A stretch of 64,000 bases of DNA, taken from Sciurus carolinensis (lineage: Eukaryota > Chordata > Mammalia > Rodentia > Sciuridae). Within the stretch, counting starts at the first letter, position 1; each line of letters starts with the position of its first letter. The DNA is taken from positions 37,894,741-37,958,740 of the forward strand of contig NC_062213.1 in NCBI RefSeq assembly GCF_902686445.1. Reading direction: 5' to 3'. Below are positions 1 to 12,354 of this stretch, in pieces. Position numbers and translations under genes: made by a program. The notes under the pieces are model-generated. The model was not told where the DNA came from. It ran no database searches and was given only the letters and a program-made list of their open reading frames with translations.

Positions 1-255
1 AATGCAGACACTGGTATATTGCTCTGAAGCAAAACAGCATTCTAAGAAGAATAAGGAAGAGGCTGCCGAATATGCTAAATTTTTGACCAAGAGAATGAAA
101 GAAGTCTATGAAAAACACCAGGAACAGATCACCAAAAGACACAGGCTGTCCTTGCTGAGTACATCCATTTCCAAGTCTGAGTCAAGTCAAAAATATGAAT
201 GTTTAAGAGTAACAAATAAATAAGATCTAACCTTCAAAAAGAAAAAAAGGAATTA
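1..255 (+). pseudogene. RPS6 (pseudogene): Processed pseudogene of ribosomal protein S6 (3' end)
   Basis: The frame from position 2 reads [20 protein letters not shown] and later SKSESSQK, which is the C-terminal tail of the 40S subunit protein S6. The match continues into the S6 3'UTR (GAGTAACAAATAAATAAG near 209-226), followed by an A-rich stretch, as expected of an mRNA copied back into the genome. It is broken. An extra 2 bases near 28-37 (CTGAAGCAAAACAGC where S6 mRNA has a shorter run) shift the frame upstream, the normal stop codon after SSQK is mutated so the frame runs on about eight codons, and many substitutions are present. No intron is visible. The 5' part lies outside the window, so its flanking duplication cannot be checked. 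Identity rests on remembered S6 sequence; the pseudogene call is firm. Confidence 0.9.
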
Positions 256-1140
256 TATGAATTTTATGATAGTTGAAATCATTTAGAGGAATGCTTTTCA
301 GCTATAACACTAGTAATTAAAAGAGAAAAACAATACAATTTATTAAAACATAATTTATCTAGAATGATAATCCTTAGGAAGTTTATAGTTTAGTACAAAA
401 AGAATAGTTTGTGGGAAAATTCAGAAAAGATCAGGAGAATTTTTCAAAGTTGATGGCAGGGGTCTGAACTGTCATGATGGTTCTTGTCCTTGTCATTCAT
501 TCAACGAGCTGCCCATTGCTGGTCCTGCCAACATTATTGCAATTATGTTAACTGTGTTCAATTAACATGAGGGACCTGGGAGTCAGGAGGGCAGTGATTG
601 ACAGAATGCACATCGCTCTTGTGACATCATCTTTAGGGGAGAAGAAAGGAAAGGGCAGAGAAAAGGCCCTAGTGGCCTCAGTGATTTGCGAATTGGCCCC
701 AGGCCACTGTGGGGCCATCCTGCTGAAGATGCAAAATGATAACTTCAAACTGATGACCATGGACTCTGCTGCTGCCCTCACCTAACTGGAGGTTGGCACT
801 GAATGTTGTCAGAACTGAGACTACTGCTGTCCCGACAGAGCGAGGGCAGGGACTGGATTTCTAAATCTGAGGTAGAGTTTGGAGATTGACAATGATTAAA
901 GAAACAAAAATAACAAGGTCAATTTTTCAGCACAGGAGAAAACCAGCAGTTAAGTAGGAACAGAGAAGTGTACTAATGACTCAGTTATTCATAACGTTCA
1001 TAAAATCCGAGACAAATTTTTGTGCAGTTATCAATATACTGCCTCTTTAAATCGCTCCAAATTCACACCGTCTTGCCTGATGAAAATGGATCTGGGTTCT
1101 TAGCATGTTTCTCCTGCGGTCTGGCATGGTGTTAAAAGCT
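256..1140. other. Unique sequence, nothing recognised
   Basis: No repeat family, RNA gene or credible exon was recognised. A 72-codon open frame at 567-785 has no recognisable domain. Confidence 0.4.
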
Positions 1141-1143
1141 TTG

Positions 1144-1157
1144 CCAGTAGAGGGCGC
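1144..1157 (+). promoter_or_regulatory. Putative CTCF binding site
   Basis: CCAGTAGAGGGCGC matches every position of the CTCF core consensus CCASYAGRKGGCRS. It lies in a locally GC- and CpG-richer patch (1140-1190) unlike the AT-rich surroundings. Motif match only; occupancy is inferred. A plus-orientation site would favour loops with minus-oriented sites downstream. Confidence 0.55.
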
Positions 1158-1682
1158 GCGAGGCACGCGGCAGGAGGAGGGGCTGTCTTCCGTCTCCAGT
1201 GCTGTGCAGCCTGTTGCTCCTACTAATTGTTTGGTGGCCAGCAGTGTGGGGAATGAGGCTGGTGGGAGGTTGACATCGAGCCCCATGGAGGTTCAGCAGC
1301 ACCTCCTGGATCCCTGTGTTGGCTTCTCAGCCTGTCCTGCCGGCTCTCCAGAGAGGTGATCCTGCTTGCTAGTCCTGGCCATGACTTTCTACTTTCTGTA
1401 CCCTGGAGTGATGTCCCCGCTTGTCTAGTGACTGTGGCCCAGCTCTAGCCTGGAGTAACCCAGCAAACCTCTCTGCCACCCCAGGCTTAGGGAGGGACAC
1501 TCCTTTCTGAGTGTCTTTGCTCAACTCCACGGGACTTTAAAGAGTTCTCTTTCGCCCGAATCCTGTTGTAGGATGACTATAATAATTCCATATTGTAATT
1601 TATTTTTGGCCCCCGGTGAGTTGGTTGGGGGAATTTTACTGGGGATTGACCCTAGGGTTGCTTTATCTCTACTTGCCCAGGC
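1158..1682. other. Unique sequence, nothing recognised
   Basis: Moderately GC-rich between 1160 and 1500, then a normal background. I see no repeat family or supported exon. Confidence 0.4.
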
Positions 1683-1816
1683 TTTTTTTTTTTTTTTTTT
1701 TTTTTTTTTTGAGGCAGGGTCTCTGTGTTGCCCAGACTGACCTCAAACTTGAAATCCTCCCGCCTCAACCTCCTGAGTTGCTGGGATGAGAGGTGTGTGT
1801 CACCATGCCCTGCTCC
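1683..1816 (-). repeat. B1-like (7SL-derived) SINE, antisense
   Basis: A T run (1683-1710, the A tail read from the other strand) is followed by GAGGCAGGGTCTCTGTGTTG, CCTCCCGCCTCAACCTCC and a TGCTGGGATGAGAGG-type end. This is the complement of a B1/Alu-like monomer. Confidence 0.85.
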
Positions 1817-2019
1817 ATCTTATACTTCTTTATACTTAATTTTCCCTATACAAATTACCATGTAGTTTTTGTCTCCCAATTGTATCTTGACTGATACAAT
1901 ACTGAAAACTTGTCTGATCAAAATTGATGTCATTATTTTGGGAGGATTGGGACATAGGAGAAAAGAAATATCTTTTCTTCACAAATGGGTTCATGGCTGA
2001 GCCAGCCTATCACAAAAGA

Positions 2020-2177
2020 CTGATTAACAGGTCCGAGGTTGTGGCTCAGTGTTAGAGTGCTTACCTGGCACATGTGAGGCACTGGGTTCGATCCTCAGCA
2101 CCACATTAGAAAAAAAAAAAAGTAAAGTTATTGTGTCCATCTATAACTAAAAAAAAAAAAAAAAAATCTGATTAACA
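2020..2177 (+). repeat. ID-like SINE with target-site duplication
   Basis: The body at 2030-2167 has the tRNA-like promoter boxes (GTGGCTCAGTGTTAGAG and GGGTTCGATCC) and an A-rich tail ending in 18 or more A. CTGATTAACA at 2020-2029 is repeated exactly at 2168-2177, the mark of L1-mediated insertion. Confidence 0.9.
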
Positions 2178-2440
2178 AGAGAAAAAATACGAATTTATTT
2201 AATGTTAAGTTTTAGGTGACATGGAAACCTCCAGAAATGAAGACCCAAAGAAACGAGGAAATTGGTGTATATTTATGCTCAGGTTTGGTGAAGGTTGGCC
2301 ATGATACAGAAGCAGGACTGGACAAAAGTGGGCTTGATCTAATGGCAAAAAACTGGGGGAAATAAATACCCAAGAAAATCTACCATGGCAATGTCCTAAC
2401 ATAAATATGAAGAGAAGCATGTGACTCTAAACTCCCATTT

Positions 2441-2656
2441 GTGTGTGGGGGTCGGGGGACACACGCCTGTAATCCCAGCAACTCAGGAGGTTGAGGCAGG
2501 AGGATTGTGAGTTCAAAGCCAGTCTTAGCAACTTAGTGAGGCCCGAAGCAATTTCGCAACTCAAAATAACAACAACAAAAAAGGGCCGGGGATGTGGCTC
2601 AGTGGTTAAGTGCCCTGGGTTCAATCCCCAGTACCAAAAAGCAAACAAACAAATAC
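2441..2656 (+). repeat. MEN-type B1-ID dimeric SINE
   Basis: Left half: CACGCCTGTAATCCCAGC and GAGGCAGGAGGATTG (B1-like). Right half after an A-rich linker: GGGGATGTGGCTCAGTGG and GGTTCAATCCCCAGTACC (ID-like, pol III A and B boxes). The dimer is the squirrel-lineage signature used to place this window. Confidence 0.9.
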
Positions 2657-5600
2657 TAAAAAATCTCCCGCTTGTCACTTGGTTTCCTTATCTCTAACAT
2701 GGGGGTAAAAACACCCCTGTTTTGTGAGAATTAGAGATAATCTGTGGCTACATTGGTAGCACAGTATCTGACTTGAAGAAACATTAAATAGCTGTTACTG
2801 GTATTTTCATCACTTTTATCATGGTTTTAGTTGTTTTCATTGGTGTTTGAAAGTAGAGTCACAACCTCAGATGGTTTTAGAAGCCAGGCCGGGAACATTA
2901 GTGAAGCGGGTGGGCCTTCTGGGGACTGTGGCATGGTGGAGGGTACAAGCCCCCTCTCAATGGACCAGCCCCAATTGAGTTCTGTCAGATGAAAACGCTG
3001 GTCTGCTCATTATTATCCTCATTCTATTTCCTTTCTTCAGGAAAAGACAGAATCCAAATTATGAGTCCTTAACATTTGCCCTGCATCCGAGCAGAGTCAC
3101 CCTGTGACTTCCTGTGGTCAGTTGGCCACCAGGGTTTTTCCACATTCCTGCAGGCCCTGGTTACCACGGGCAGCCTCTTACCAGGAGCTACCTGACCCTG
3201 TTGTCCCCAGGGTAATATAAAGACCACAGCAGAGGCCCTCTCCTCCACGGTGAGCCCTTTCCTTAACCCCACTCCAGGACCCTCTAGGAAAACCAAGACG
3301 GTGAGGATTTTCACATTAAAGTGTTAATGGCTTAACAACTCACCCCACACAATAGATGTCCACTTTTTCAAAGTGAACACTCAGGAAATAAAATTAATTA
3401 GCAATGCAGGAATTTTAAGGTCCTGGGTACTTCTGAGGAAGAAGGGTGTTTGTTTACTTCAAAGTCTGCCTTTGCTTTTTAGATCCCACCGATGTAAAAC
3501 TAGCTGAGGCCAGTGGAGCTCCAGCTTCCTGCCTGAGGCTTGGTCTGAAAGTCTTTGGGGAGCCAGGAGGAGGAGACCTGCGAGGTCCTCCCTCGCAGTG
3601 GGTTGACTTCCAGTCAACACCCATCCTCAAGTTGAAAACAGCTGAATGTCTTCCAGGTATTGGTGAAAAACACCAAAAACTACACACTGATCCTGAGAAG
3701 ACAGCAATCAGTACGGTGTGATCTAGAATTATCAAACATTATTTATACTTAATAAAGAATTAGCAACTGTTGGCTGTAACTTCATCCCAAGTTTTTACCA
3801 TTGAGGCAAAGGATGTTTCCCTGACCTGAGAAGCAGGCCTTGCAATTTAAGTGTGTGGTCACCAGGTGGTGGAAGCGAACCGCAGCTGTGCAGTCTACAG
3901 AGTGGCAAGCCAGGCCCAGCTCACCTGGCATCAAGTTACATAAAAACAGAAGGATCCTACCTCCTCCCTTGCAGCCGTGTTCCACCTGGAGTTAATGGAA
4001 AGGTGTTTGCCTTCTCGCAGTTCTTGGCTAAGAGAGTCTGTGTTGTAACCCTGAACACCTTTGCAGGCAAATTTCATCTTTCTGTCTACCTCTGAGAAAG
4101 TGAAGGGCTCCTGAGAAAGTGCAGAAGCCTCGAATGTTCCTTTTTCCATAAGCTCATCTTTGTCATTTGCCGTGGTATTTCTGTTTCCCTGCCCGCTCTT
4201 ACAGGAGGAGGGCAGCCTTACCCTGGTTACCTTCCCAGGAAGGAATGCCAGGCCCAGCCTTTAGGCATTACTTACCATAGCGATGGCAAAAGTCTAGGAA
4301 AAACCTGCCCAGGTGGCAAAGCGGGTAAGAGAGCCTCCTGGGGTGGTGCTGCGAAGGAAGGGACTGAGCAGCTCCTCTTTGCTTTCCCTCTGATAAGAGG
4401 ACCCCTACCCTCTTCTCACTTGTACTCTACCCTTCACTGATTGCCTTCCCTCTTCCCGCCTCCAAGTACAGTCTTTATTAAAGGTAGTTTTGCTCATGAC
4501 ATTGTTGTAAATACTGAATCAGCGAATCCTGAGTTCACAGGGGAATTGAGCTCACGTGGGATATATAAGTATATGAGCCTCTGGTCACATTTTTGTCAAG
4601 TGATCAATACATAACCTTGTCTTATGTACGTTTCTGTCTAAAGCCACTTTATATAATAAATATTGATTAACATTGAACTCACAGACGACAGCACTCTAAG
4701 TTTTCTAACACATGTATTAGACGCCGTAAGGTGCATCACAGTCTTATTGTGCTTAGGAACTCTGTACTGTTCTTCAGCACTATGCTGGGGGACCACAAAA
4801 ACAAATTTTTAAAAATTGTCAACAAAAATGCAAAAAAAAGGGGGGATGGGGGCAACATAACAGACTAGTGAAAAGGACTTGGGATTACATCCTGAAAGCT
4901 GAACCAGGAAGTCAGAACTGCACCTTGTTGGACCTTTGGGGTGGAAAAGGGGGTGACTCCCTTCTTTCCCACGATAAAGGGTCATAACTGGCACCCCTAT
5001 ACCAAAGACCTGTAAGAAGAGAAAAGCATAGTGACTATCTGATCACAGTCTCACATAACACAGGAGACTGAAGACTGAAGGCTTCTGAAGAACACCTGGG
5101 GGAAGCATCCATTTTGGGGGGCAGGCTCTGCTCAGTAGGGGCAGCCGTGTGGAAAAATGGGCAGAAAGGGTCTGAGCTGATGGAAACAGATGGAGTGGGG
5201 ACACCCAGCTCAGTCCATCTGTCCAGCTTCTTCTTGGTTTCTCAGTTCAGTAAGCATTTCTTCTTTCCAGGTATGAGTCAGGACTCCTCTCGAATGAGGG
5301 TCTTAATTATTTTTTATGACTAATTGTTATCCAGAAAAATGAGGAAAATGCTAAAGTGATATTTTTAGGTGTTATGACTGACTTTGGGGCAAAGGAGCTG
5401 TGGTTTCTATGACCTACCTTGGGGAAAAGGAATTCTAATTTCTCTGACTTGCCTCAGGAGAACAGGGTGAGAGACAGGAGGACAGAGGTCAGAGGGAAAC
5501 TTTTTGCCTCTGAGCCCTTCATTTTGAACTGTTTTTCTGAGCCCCAGCAGAACTAGCAGAAAATATGCACATGAGGTGACAGAATTTTCATCTACTATAA

Positions 5601-6562
5601 AGGACTACCGAAATGTGCTACCAGTATTGATTTGGGGATCACAAATAAATTTTAGCAACTAGGCAAATTTGCATGTAGATAATTCACGAATAATGAAGAT
5701 CCACTGGACAAGTGTGCCCAGTGGTCAGATCTTGGCTCTCTGCGTTGTCTTTCTCCCTTCTCCCAACAAGAGTCCTACTCTCAAATCACAACCATCATCT
5801 CTAAACAGACCACTTCAAAACATTTATCTAAAGCCACGAACTCTCTCTAGACCAAGAGTTCTAGAGTGTGGCTCTAAGATCCCTCGTGGAGGTAGCTGTA
5901 AGATCATCCCTTGTCCAAGCACCTGCCTATGTGCATCTGCACTTTCTTCATAAACTTTAACTGAAACAATATATTTCATAGCAACTGAATGTAAAACCAG
6001 CTCTGAGAATCAAGCTTTTTTTTTGTTGTTAAACCAGATATTAAGAGACTTATGAAAATGGAAAATGATCACTTACATTTTTTCAGAAAACTTCTTAATG
6101 TTGTTGATGTACAAGCATAATAGATTTATGGTAGTTACTTTTATGCAAATTAAAAAGTAGTTTGTGTTTTAGTTCTAATGCCTAATACAATGAATATTGA
6201 TAGATAAAACCCATTCCATCGAAAGTTCTTTGGGTGCTCAATAATTTTAAGAGTGTAAAATGATTTTGAATTCAAAAGTTAGAGAAGTGCCACTCTAGAC
6301 CTATGATCCTATTTCCAAGAGTATACCCAAAATGCCCGCTTGGACAACCTAATAGCACCTTAGCTCAGCTTGAAAGGTTACTTGCCAGATTCCCCTACCC
6401 TCAGGCTATTCCTCCTACATCATCATTCTCTGGACACCTGGGTCCAAAATCTCATCTCTCTAACTTTTCCCACTCTATCTCTCCCACTCCCATTCCACTT
6501 GCCTCTCACCATCAAGCTCAACGACCATCCTGCCTCTCTGCACATCCAGCTGCCCCATTGTG
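2657..6562. other. 3.9 kb unique sequence, nothing recognised
   Basis: No SINE, LTR or LINE was recognised here. Several 60-95-codon frames (for example 3446-3721) show no known domain and no convincing splice structure. A coding exon cannot be ruled out by eye, but nothing supports one. Confidence 0.35.
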
Positions 6563-6950
6563 TTAATCTACTTTGTTGTTGTTGCTATAACAAAATAACT
6601 GAGACTAAATAATTAAAAAAGAAGTTTATTTAGCTCACAGTTCTAGAGGCAGGGAAGTTTAAGATTGGGTGGCCACAACTTACAAGGGCCTCATGCTGTG
6701 TCGTTACATGGAGACAGCATCACGTGGCCAAAGCATGTGGGAGAATGGTGAGTGAGATCATGTGGCACAGAGGGAGAGGACAGAGGAGTTGACCCACTTT
6801 ATGACACTCCACTCTCCAGGGAACGGATCCAGTTTCACAAGAAAGACTCTAATTCCTCTTAAAGGTACCACTTCCCGACATGGCTAAGTTGACAACCAAA
6901 TTTTAACATGCATTTTGGTGGGGTCAGACCACATCCAAATCATAGCACCT
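6563..6950 (-). mobile_element. MaLR-type solo LTR (MLT1/MST-like), antisense
   Basis: It starts near TTAATCTACTTTGTTG...CTATAACAAAATAACTGAGAC and has AGTTTATTTAGCTCACAGTT with an adjacent TTCTAGAGGC. It ends with GTGGGGTCAGACC...AAATCATAGCA. These are the landmarks of the reverse complement of a MaLR LTR. No internal region is attached, so it is a solo LTR. The subfamily is uncertain. Confidence 0.7.
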
Positions 6951-7488
6951 ATGCTCTGCTGGCAAGTCAGTCACCTCCCCGCCAGACACCACTGGGTCAA
7001 CCTCCTGCTCCAATGCCAGCGACAGAGACCAAAAAGTGGGCACGGTAGGGTTTTCCAGCAGTAACTGCCACTCTTCTGACCAGACTTTCCTTCTCCCTCC
7101 AGGAGACAAGGGTGCTAGTGAAGGATGGGGTGAGAGGTTGGAGGTGGGCTGTTTTGCTCCTTATACCAAATGGTTCTGCAGTTCTGCTTCAGTTCTATCA
7201 GGACGAACTTAGGTATGAATATTTTCTACCCCAAAACTTATGGGTTCACATCTCCTCTTTCTTCTCTCTGGGGTGAGTTCTAAATATCATGGCTCATGCA
7301 ATGGCTTTGATTGGTCTTATGCTGACCTCTGTTGCCATCTGGGGGGACCACCATGGTCTCCAGTTCTGACTTCCCAGGTAAGAGGTCCTCCTGCAGCCTT
7401 TGCTTCCAGAAGGACCCAATGCCGGTCAAATGCACACAGATTGCTCTTCCCCCAGGGACTAGTTAATGATGATTTTACTACCAATAAT
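6951..7488. other. Unique sequence, nothing recognised
   Basis: No repeat or exon recognised. Confidence 0.4.
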
Positions 7489-7702
7489 GATAGCTAACAT
7501 TTATTGCACTCTTACTACATGCCAGTTTACAGGCTGGACACTTGTTAAGTTTTATCTCAGTTAATTATCACAAAAAAATCCTATGAAATAGATACTAATA
7601 TTATCACAACTTTGTAGAAAAGGCTCAGAACACACAAGCAATTTGCCCAAATTGACAGCTGAGGAGCAGAACTGGACTTCACACTCAGAGCCCAGGCTGA
7701 CC
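7489..7702 (-). repeat. MIR SINE, antisense
   Basis: Antisense MIR landmarks in order: AACATTTATTGCACTCTTAC, ACATGCCAG, CTCAGTTAATTATCACA, CCTATGAAATAGATACTAAT, GAAAAGGCTCAGAACACAC, AATTTGCCCAAATTGACAGC and a GGAC...AGCCCAGG end. Diverged, as expected of this ancient family. Confidence 0.8.
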
Positions 7703-8752
7703 CTAAGAGTTTACATACTAGGAAAACTTCCTCTCAGGAAGCTCCTAGAATCCTCCCTTTCCCACTTTGCTGTGATGACACTTGTGTCCTGGTGCTCGTC
7801 GGGGTTAAAATTAAGCAGCTGTGTGTACCCTGCCATACTGCAATCAACAATTAATTTACTCCATCAGCCAAGGTGGAAAGAGGAGGCAGACCCAGAGGGT
7901 GCCCTCCAGAAGGACATGTCTAACTATTGTGAGCACTCTGCTCTGAGATAGTTCAGGACTGACTGACCATTCAGGGTGGGTGCAAACAAATATCCCCTGT
8001 CATTGCTTAAGGCCATCAAGCCTATCAACACAGCTAAAAGCCAAGGGAAGGACTGTCTGCATTCATCTTGACCCAGGGAATCACCCAGAGCTCTCCCCAC
8101 AGCCACTGCCCTGCAGAGGGAAACCTCAGTCCTCCCAGGATAGGTGATTAATGAGGGTCAGCAGAACCATATCTGCCCAGAGAGTCAGATGTAGAGACTG
8201 GAAAACCAAGAGAGAGAGGAAGGAGGGGAGAAGAAGGCAGAGATAAAATCTCTCAGAAATGCTGCCTCACAAAGACTTGCTCTATGCTGAAAATATCACC
8301 CAACTGGGAATCCTCTCTCTAGCCACTCTGTGCCAACTTCACCCAAAGGTCATCTGCTGTCAGAGGGAGCCCAGGTGGAAAGTGAGGTGGGAGGGATTCT
8401 GATAGGCTGAGCTCATTCTGGTTTAGCTGGTTTCTGTTTAAATAAATAAATAATGGTAGAGTTTCAATTGTTCTCCAAAAGGCAGTGAAATACACCCTGC
8501 ATCCCAAAGTGATAGAAAAAAAATTAATACAAACTATAACTTGCAAAGAAAATGGAATCAGGAGAAGCACAGGTGGACACCCAGGTATTTGAAAAGAGGC
8601 TGGCAAAGTGGACTTCAGAGACCAACAACAATCTGGTGGCCAACGTTTGAGGACCCACATCTATGGAGGACCTACAGAGCAGCCGGAAAGTCTTGGCTAA
8701 AGCACGGTGAAGAAACACAAGAAGACCTCAAATAATTGCAAAGACTTATATC
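7703..8752. other. Unique sequence, nothing recognised
   Basis: About 1 kb with no recognised repeat. Open frames of 60-113 codons on both strands lack recognisable domains. Confidence 0.4.
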
Positions 8753-8879
8753 ACTAGGGACTTCTTTTTTTTTTTTTTTTTTTTTTTTTTGCGGTACTGG
8801 GGATCGAACTCAGGGCCTTGTGTTTGCGAGGCAAGCACTCTACCAGCTGAGTTATCTCCCCAGCCCTGACTAGGGACTT
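8753..8879 (-). repeat. ID-like SINE, antisense, with target-site duplication
   Basis: A T run (8764-8790) is followed by GGTACTGGGGATCGAACTCA, GGGCCTTGTG, GCACTCTACCAGCTGAG and CCCCAGCCC, the complement of an ID monomer. ACTAGGGACTT occurs exactly at 8753-8763 and 8869-8879. Confidence 0.92.
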
Positions 8880-9064
8880 TTTGGTTCCAAATAAGGAAAA
8901 TGAGCTCTGGAGGACTGAAGACCGGAAGTGGATCGAAAGGCCACACTGTAGCCCCAGAATGACAGGAAGAGCCCTCAGAGGGGACAGGTACTAGGGCAGC
9001 TCCAGGGAGCAGAATTAACAGGTGGTCCTGTCCTTTGGGATGGACTTGCTTTGCCATCTGGGAT

Positions 9065-9395
9065 TTGTCTTAGTCCATTCAGGCTGCTGCCATATACTAC
9101 TTTAAAATGGGCGACTTATAAATGACAGATTTCCATTGCTCACAATTATGGAGGCTGGGAAGTTCAAGATGAAGGCACCAGTAGAGTTAATGGGGCCTGC
9201 TCCTCATCGATGATGTGTTCTACATGTCCTCACATGGCAGAAGGGGCAGGCTCACTCCTTCAGACCCTTTTATGAGGGCACCAATCCCACTCAGGAGACC
9301 TAGTCACCTCTTAAAGGCCCTCTCGACTCTCTCACTTTGGAGATAAAGATTCAACATTAGAACTTTCAGGGGACATAAACATTCAGACAGTAGCA
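9065..9395 (-). mobile_element. MLT1-type MaLR solo LTR, antisense
   Basis: TTAGTCCATTCAGGCTGCTG, GGGCGACTTATAAATGACAG, GGAGGCTGGGAAGTTCAAGA, GTCCTCACATGGCAGAAGG, CACCTCTTAAAGGCCC and a GGGGACATAAACATTCAGAC end match the antisense MLT1 layout. Boundaries are TTAG and TAGCA. No internal sequence is attached. Confidence 0.85.
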
Positions 9396-9792
9396 GGGTC
9401 CATCTGTCACATGGCTTCAGATCTAATGTCCACAGGACAAGATTCCCCTTCGCTTAGTTCTGATCACACCCTCACCTTTGGTTAGGGGTCAGTCACCTCA
9501 GTTGACAGACAAGATATGTGTCCTTCTTGAGGAAAGTTCTCAAGAGATGCTGCCTCACAGACTTGCTCTGTGCTAAAGACACAATGAGTGAAAGGTAGTG
9601 TTTCAGCAGAAAATAGCTGGGGACACAGGGGCTATGCCATATGTCATTATTTATCCACCAGACTTTCCCCATAGGGTACAGGTAGAATCTTAGAGGAATA
9701 AATTTTAAGGTAGCATTAGTTATTGGAACTGCAATTAGAAATATTAGACACAGAAATAGAGATACTGTTGCAGGAAAAAAGGAATGGGAAAT

Positions 9793-10010
9793 ACCAGGTA
9801 CCCTGGCACACACCTGTAATCCCAAAAGGTCTGAGGGCAGAGGCAGGAGGATCTCAAGTTTGAGGCAAATCTCAGTAACTTATTGAGGGCCTAAACAACT
9901 TAGCAAGACCCTGTCTCAAAATTTTTTTTAAAAAAAGGACTGGGGATGTGGTTCAGTGGTAAAGTGCCCCCTGGGTTCAATCCCCAGTACCCAAAATCAA
10001 TCGACCAAAT
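9793..10010 (+). repeat. MEN-type B1-ID dimeric SINE
   Basis: GGCACACACCTGTAATCCC and GAGGCAGGAGGATCTC (B1 half), then GGACTGGGGATGTGGTTCAG and GGGTTCAATCCCCAGTACCC (ID half). Imperfect flanking GAATGGG motifs near 9782 and 10006 may be an eroded target-site duplication. Confidence 0.88.
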
Positions 10011-12354
10011 CAAAAGAATGGGGGAGCCAACGACAAAAGGAGCAACTTGAAGACTACAGTAGGTTCATCAGGGGGTGGGGTGGGGTATGGGAATAATTTC
10101 TTCTCTTCCTGTTCACTGCTGCTTGGAGTTCCGACGTGCAACCTGGGGGAAATGCTCCAATTATTGCACAAGGGAAAACACTGGTGCTAACCAGAGACAA
10201 AATAGGAAGAAACAAATAGAACAAATTTACCAAGTCAAACTTTGAATCAAAATGTGAGAGCTAGAAATATTTAAGTGTCTAAAGAAAATCAAAATCAATT
10301 TCTTAGATCATACACAGTCCCTCTCAACTCAGTTTAAAAGTACATGACTCCAACTAAGAAAAACGAACATGGAAGCTTCTAGTGAAGAAAGATAAGGTCA
10401 TAGTGGAGAGCAAACATTCAGAAAAGCCAGACACACACAGACTCTGGTGATGAATTGACAAGTCGGGAAGAAAATGAAAAATGATTAATACAGATGCCCA
10501 CCAGGAATGGGGGAAGTGGAGGTGGGTGGGGAGGGAGAGAGAGATCCCATAGACAAGTCTGGAAAACCAAAACATGTGAGCCAAGAAAACATTTGAAATC
10601 AACATCAAAGGGTCAACAATGTAATAGAAGCAAGTATGTCCCGGAATTGAAGGTAGTCAAGGGACCTCCCCCTGAATTCATTCATTCTACAAGGAGATCC
10701 TGAGCTCCAGTGTATTCTAGATGTTGTCCCAAATCTTGAGATAACTGCATTTGACACGTAGAGTCTACATTTATGACCACCCTGCTCATACTCATTGAAG
10801 ACCCTGCAACATAAATATAGGAATACAATGACCACCAAAGTTTCAAAAATTCTGTGTAGTTGCTTGAGTTTATTGCTTTAATCAAAAGACACAAAAAATT
10901 AACACATGAAATGGAACTTCAAATCGATTTCATGTAAGTTTCTTAAAATTTTCTAATTAAAAAAAATAACCCTCGAAGCTCACAAACATTATTCTTGCAA
11001 TGGCAAAGATAAAATCTGCATTTGAGAGGTCAGGCTTCTATCATGATAACATGAAGTTTTGTTTTTTGGGGGTTTTTCTTTTTTTTTTTGGAAAAAGTTA
11101 TTTGACCTATTACTCTACTCAGGTGGAAAAATGTAAAAAAACAAAAAACAGTTTCAGAATTCAGAAAGATCTCAGTTGGTCCTGTGGGTTGTTTTTGGAG
11201 GGAAGAAATAGGGTAAGAAATTTTCTGGATTTTGTCCAGGTCAGATCTAATTCAAGCTTCAAAGAGAGAACAATATTGTTATTTGAGTTCAGTTTCAATT
11301 CAAATTAAAATATCAGTTTCCTACTTTGGGTTCAGTTCAACTCCCTGCTGAGAACTGAGAATGTCATTTAGTGGAAGAAAAGATGCCAGGGTAGTTACTA
11401 TTTTAACTCATTGTGTATCCACTCAGCCCACCGAAAATTAAGATAGGTGACAGCTCTCAGCTTCTCAGAGCACTGAAGCACTATGGAAATCCTCCAGTCC
11501 AGAGAATTCCTTGTGTCCTGGGACCATGTGACCAGAGGGCCTTGGAGAGCTCTGTCCAGAGACAGGAGGTCTGACGGGGTCCTTGTCTGTGGTTTGGCCA
11601 GGGCCAGAAGGCTCAGCCACCTGGAGCTGGGAAGCCACTTGGTAGGGAGAGGGAAGCCAGGGCAATGAGATGGGCCCAGTCCTGTATTTGTGGTTGAGGT
11701 GACATGAAGATGCCTACTTCTCTGCTCTTCATCCATGACCAGAGATCCTGACAAAGAAACCCGGTGTCCTAAGGAAAAACTGAATAATGGGCAAAGTATA
11801 AAGAAGTGACACCCAAAGGACAGTCATGGGAAGCACCTGTCCCCTGCTCCCCTGCCCCCGTGCTAATGTGCTAATGTACGTGTCTGGCCTTGCTGAGCGG
11901 AGGCCTGAGGCTGCACCCAATCCGCCCACCCACCCACCCACGGTTGTTTACACCAACACCCACAGCCCAGGCCACCTGGCTTCTTTTGGGAGGCAACTCA
12001 AACAGTGTTCAAAGTGACAACCACTTAAACTCCTACTGCACCCACCCCCACCTTAAAAAAAGCAATCGGAGACGTCCTGGGAAAGTATTGAGGAAAAACG
12101 ATACAGGCATTAGCTTCATGAGACCTCCCTGCCACACCTGGGTATTCCCATCCCTGCCTGTTCTCAGTCGCTTCAGAAGATTAAAAAACAGAAACGAACA
12201 GGAACGAAAACAAACAGATTTTTTAAAATCCTAAATGCGAAGCCACATAGAACATTCTGGACTTGTTGCAATCTTCCAACGGTGTAGAATTAGCATACAA
12301 TTATAAGTAATACATATCACAAGATTTTTGTAAATTATAGTAAAATAAAATAAA
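10011..12354. other. Unique sequence with a short (CCCA)n tract
   Basis: No interspersed repeat was recognised. A short (CCCA)n-like run sits at about 11,925-11,941. Open frames at 11,000-11,308 and 11,398-11,754 have no recognisable domains. Confidence 0.4.

Noticed and set aside
2030..2100. ID SINE promoters considered as tRNA genes
   Set aside because: The A and B boxes are tRNA-like, but the bodies lack a tRNA cloverleaf and carry A-rich tails and target-site duplications, so they are SINEs.
3446..3735. Overlapping 91- and 93-codon frames on opposite strands
   Set aside because: No domain, no splice context, and mirrored frames on both strands suggest chance.
3860..3880. CACCAGGTGGTGG considered as a CTCF site
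   Set aside because: Mismatch at a strongly conserved C of the core.
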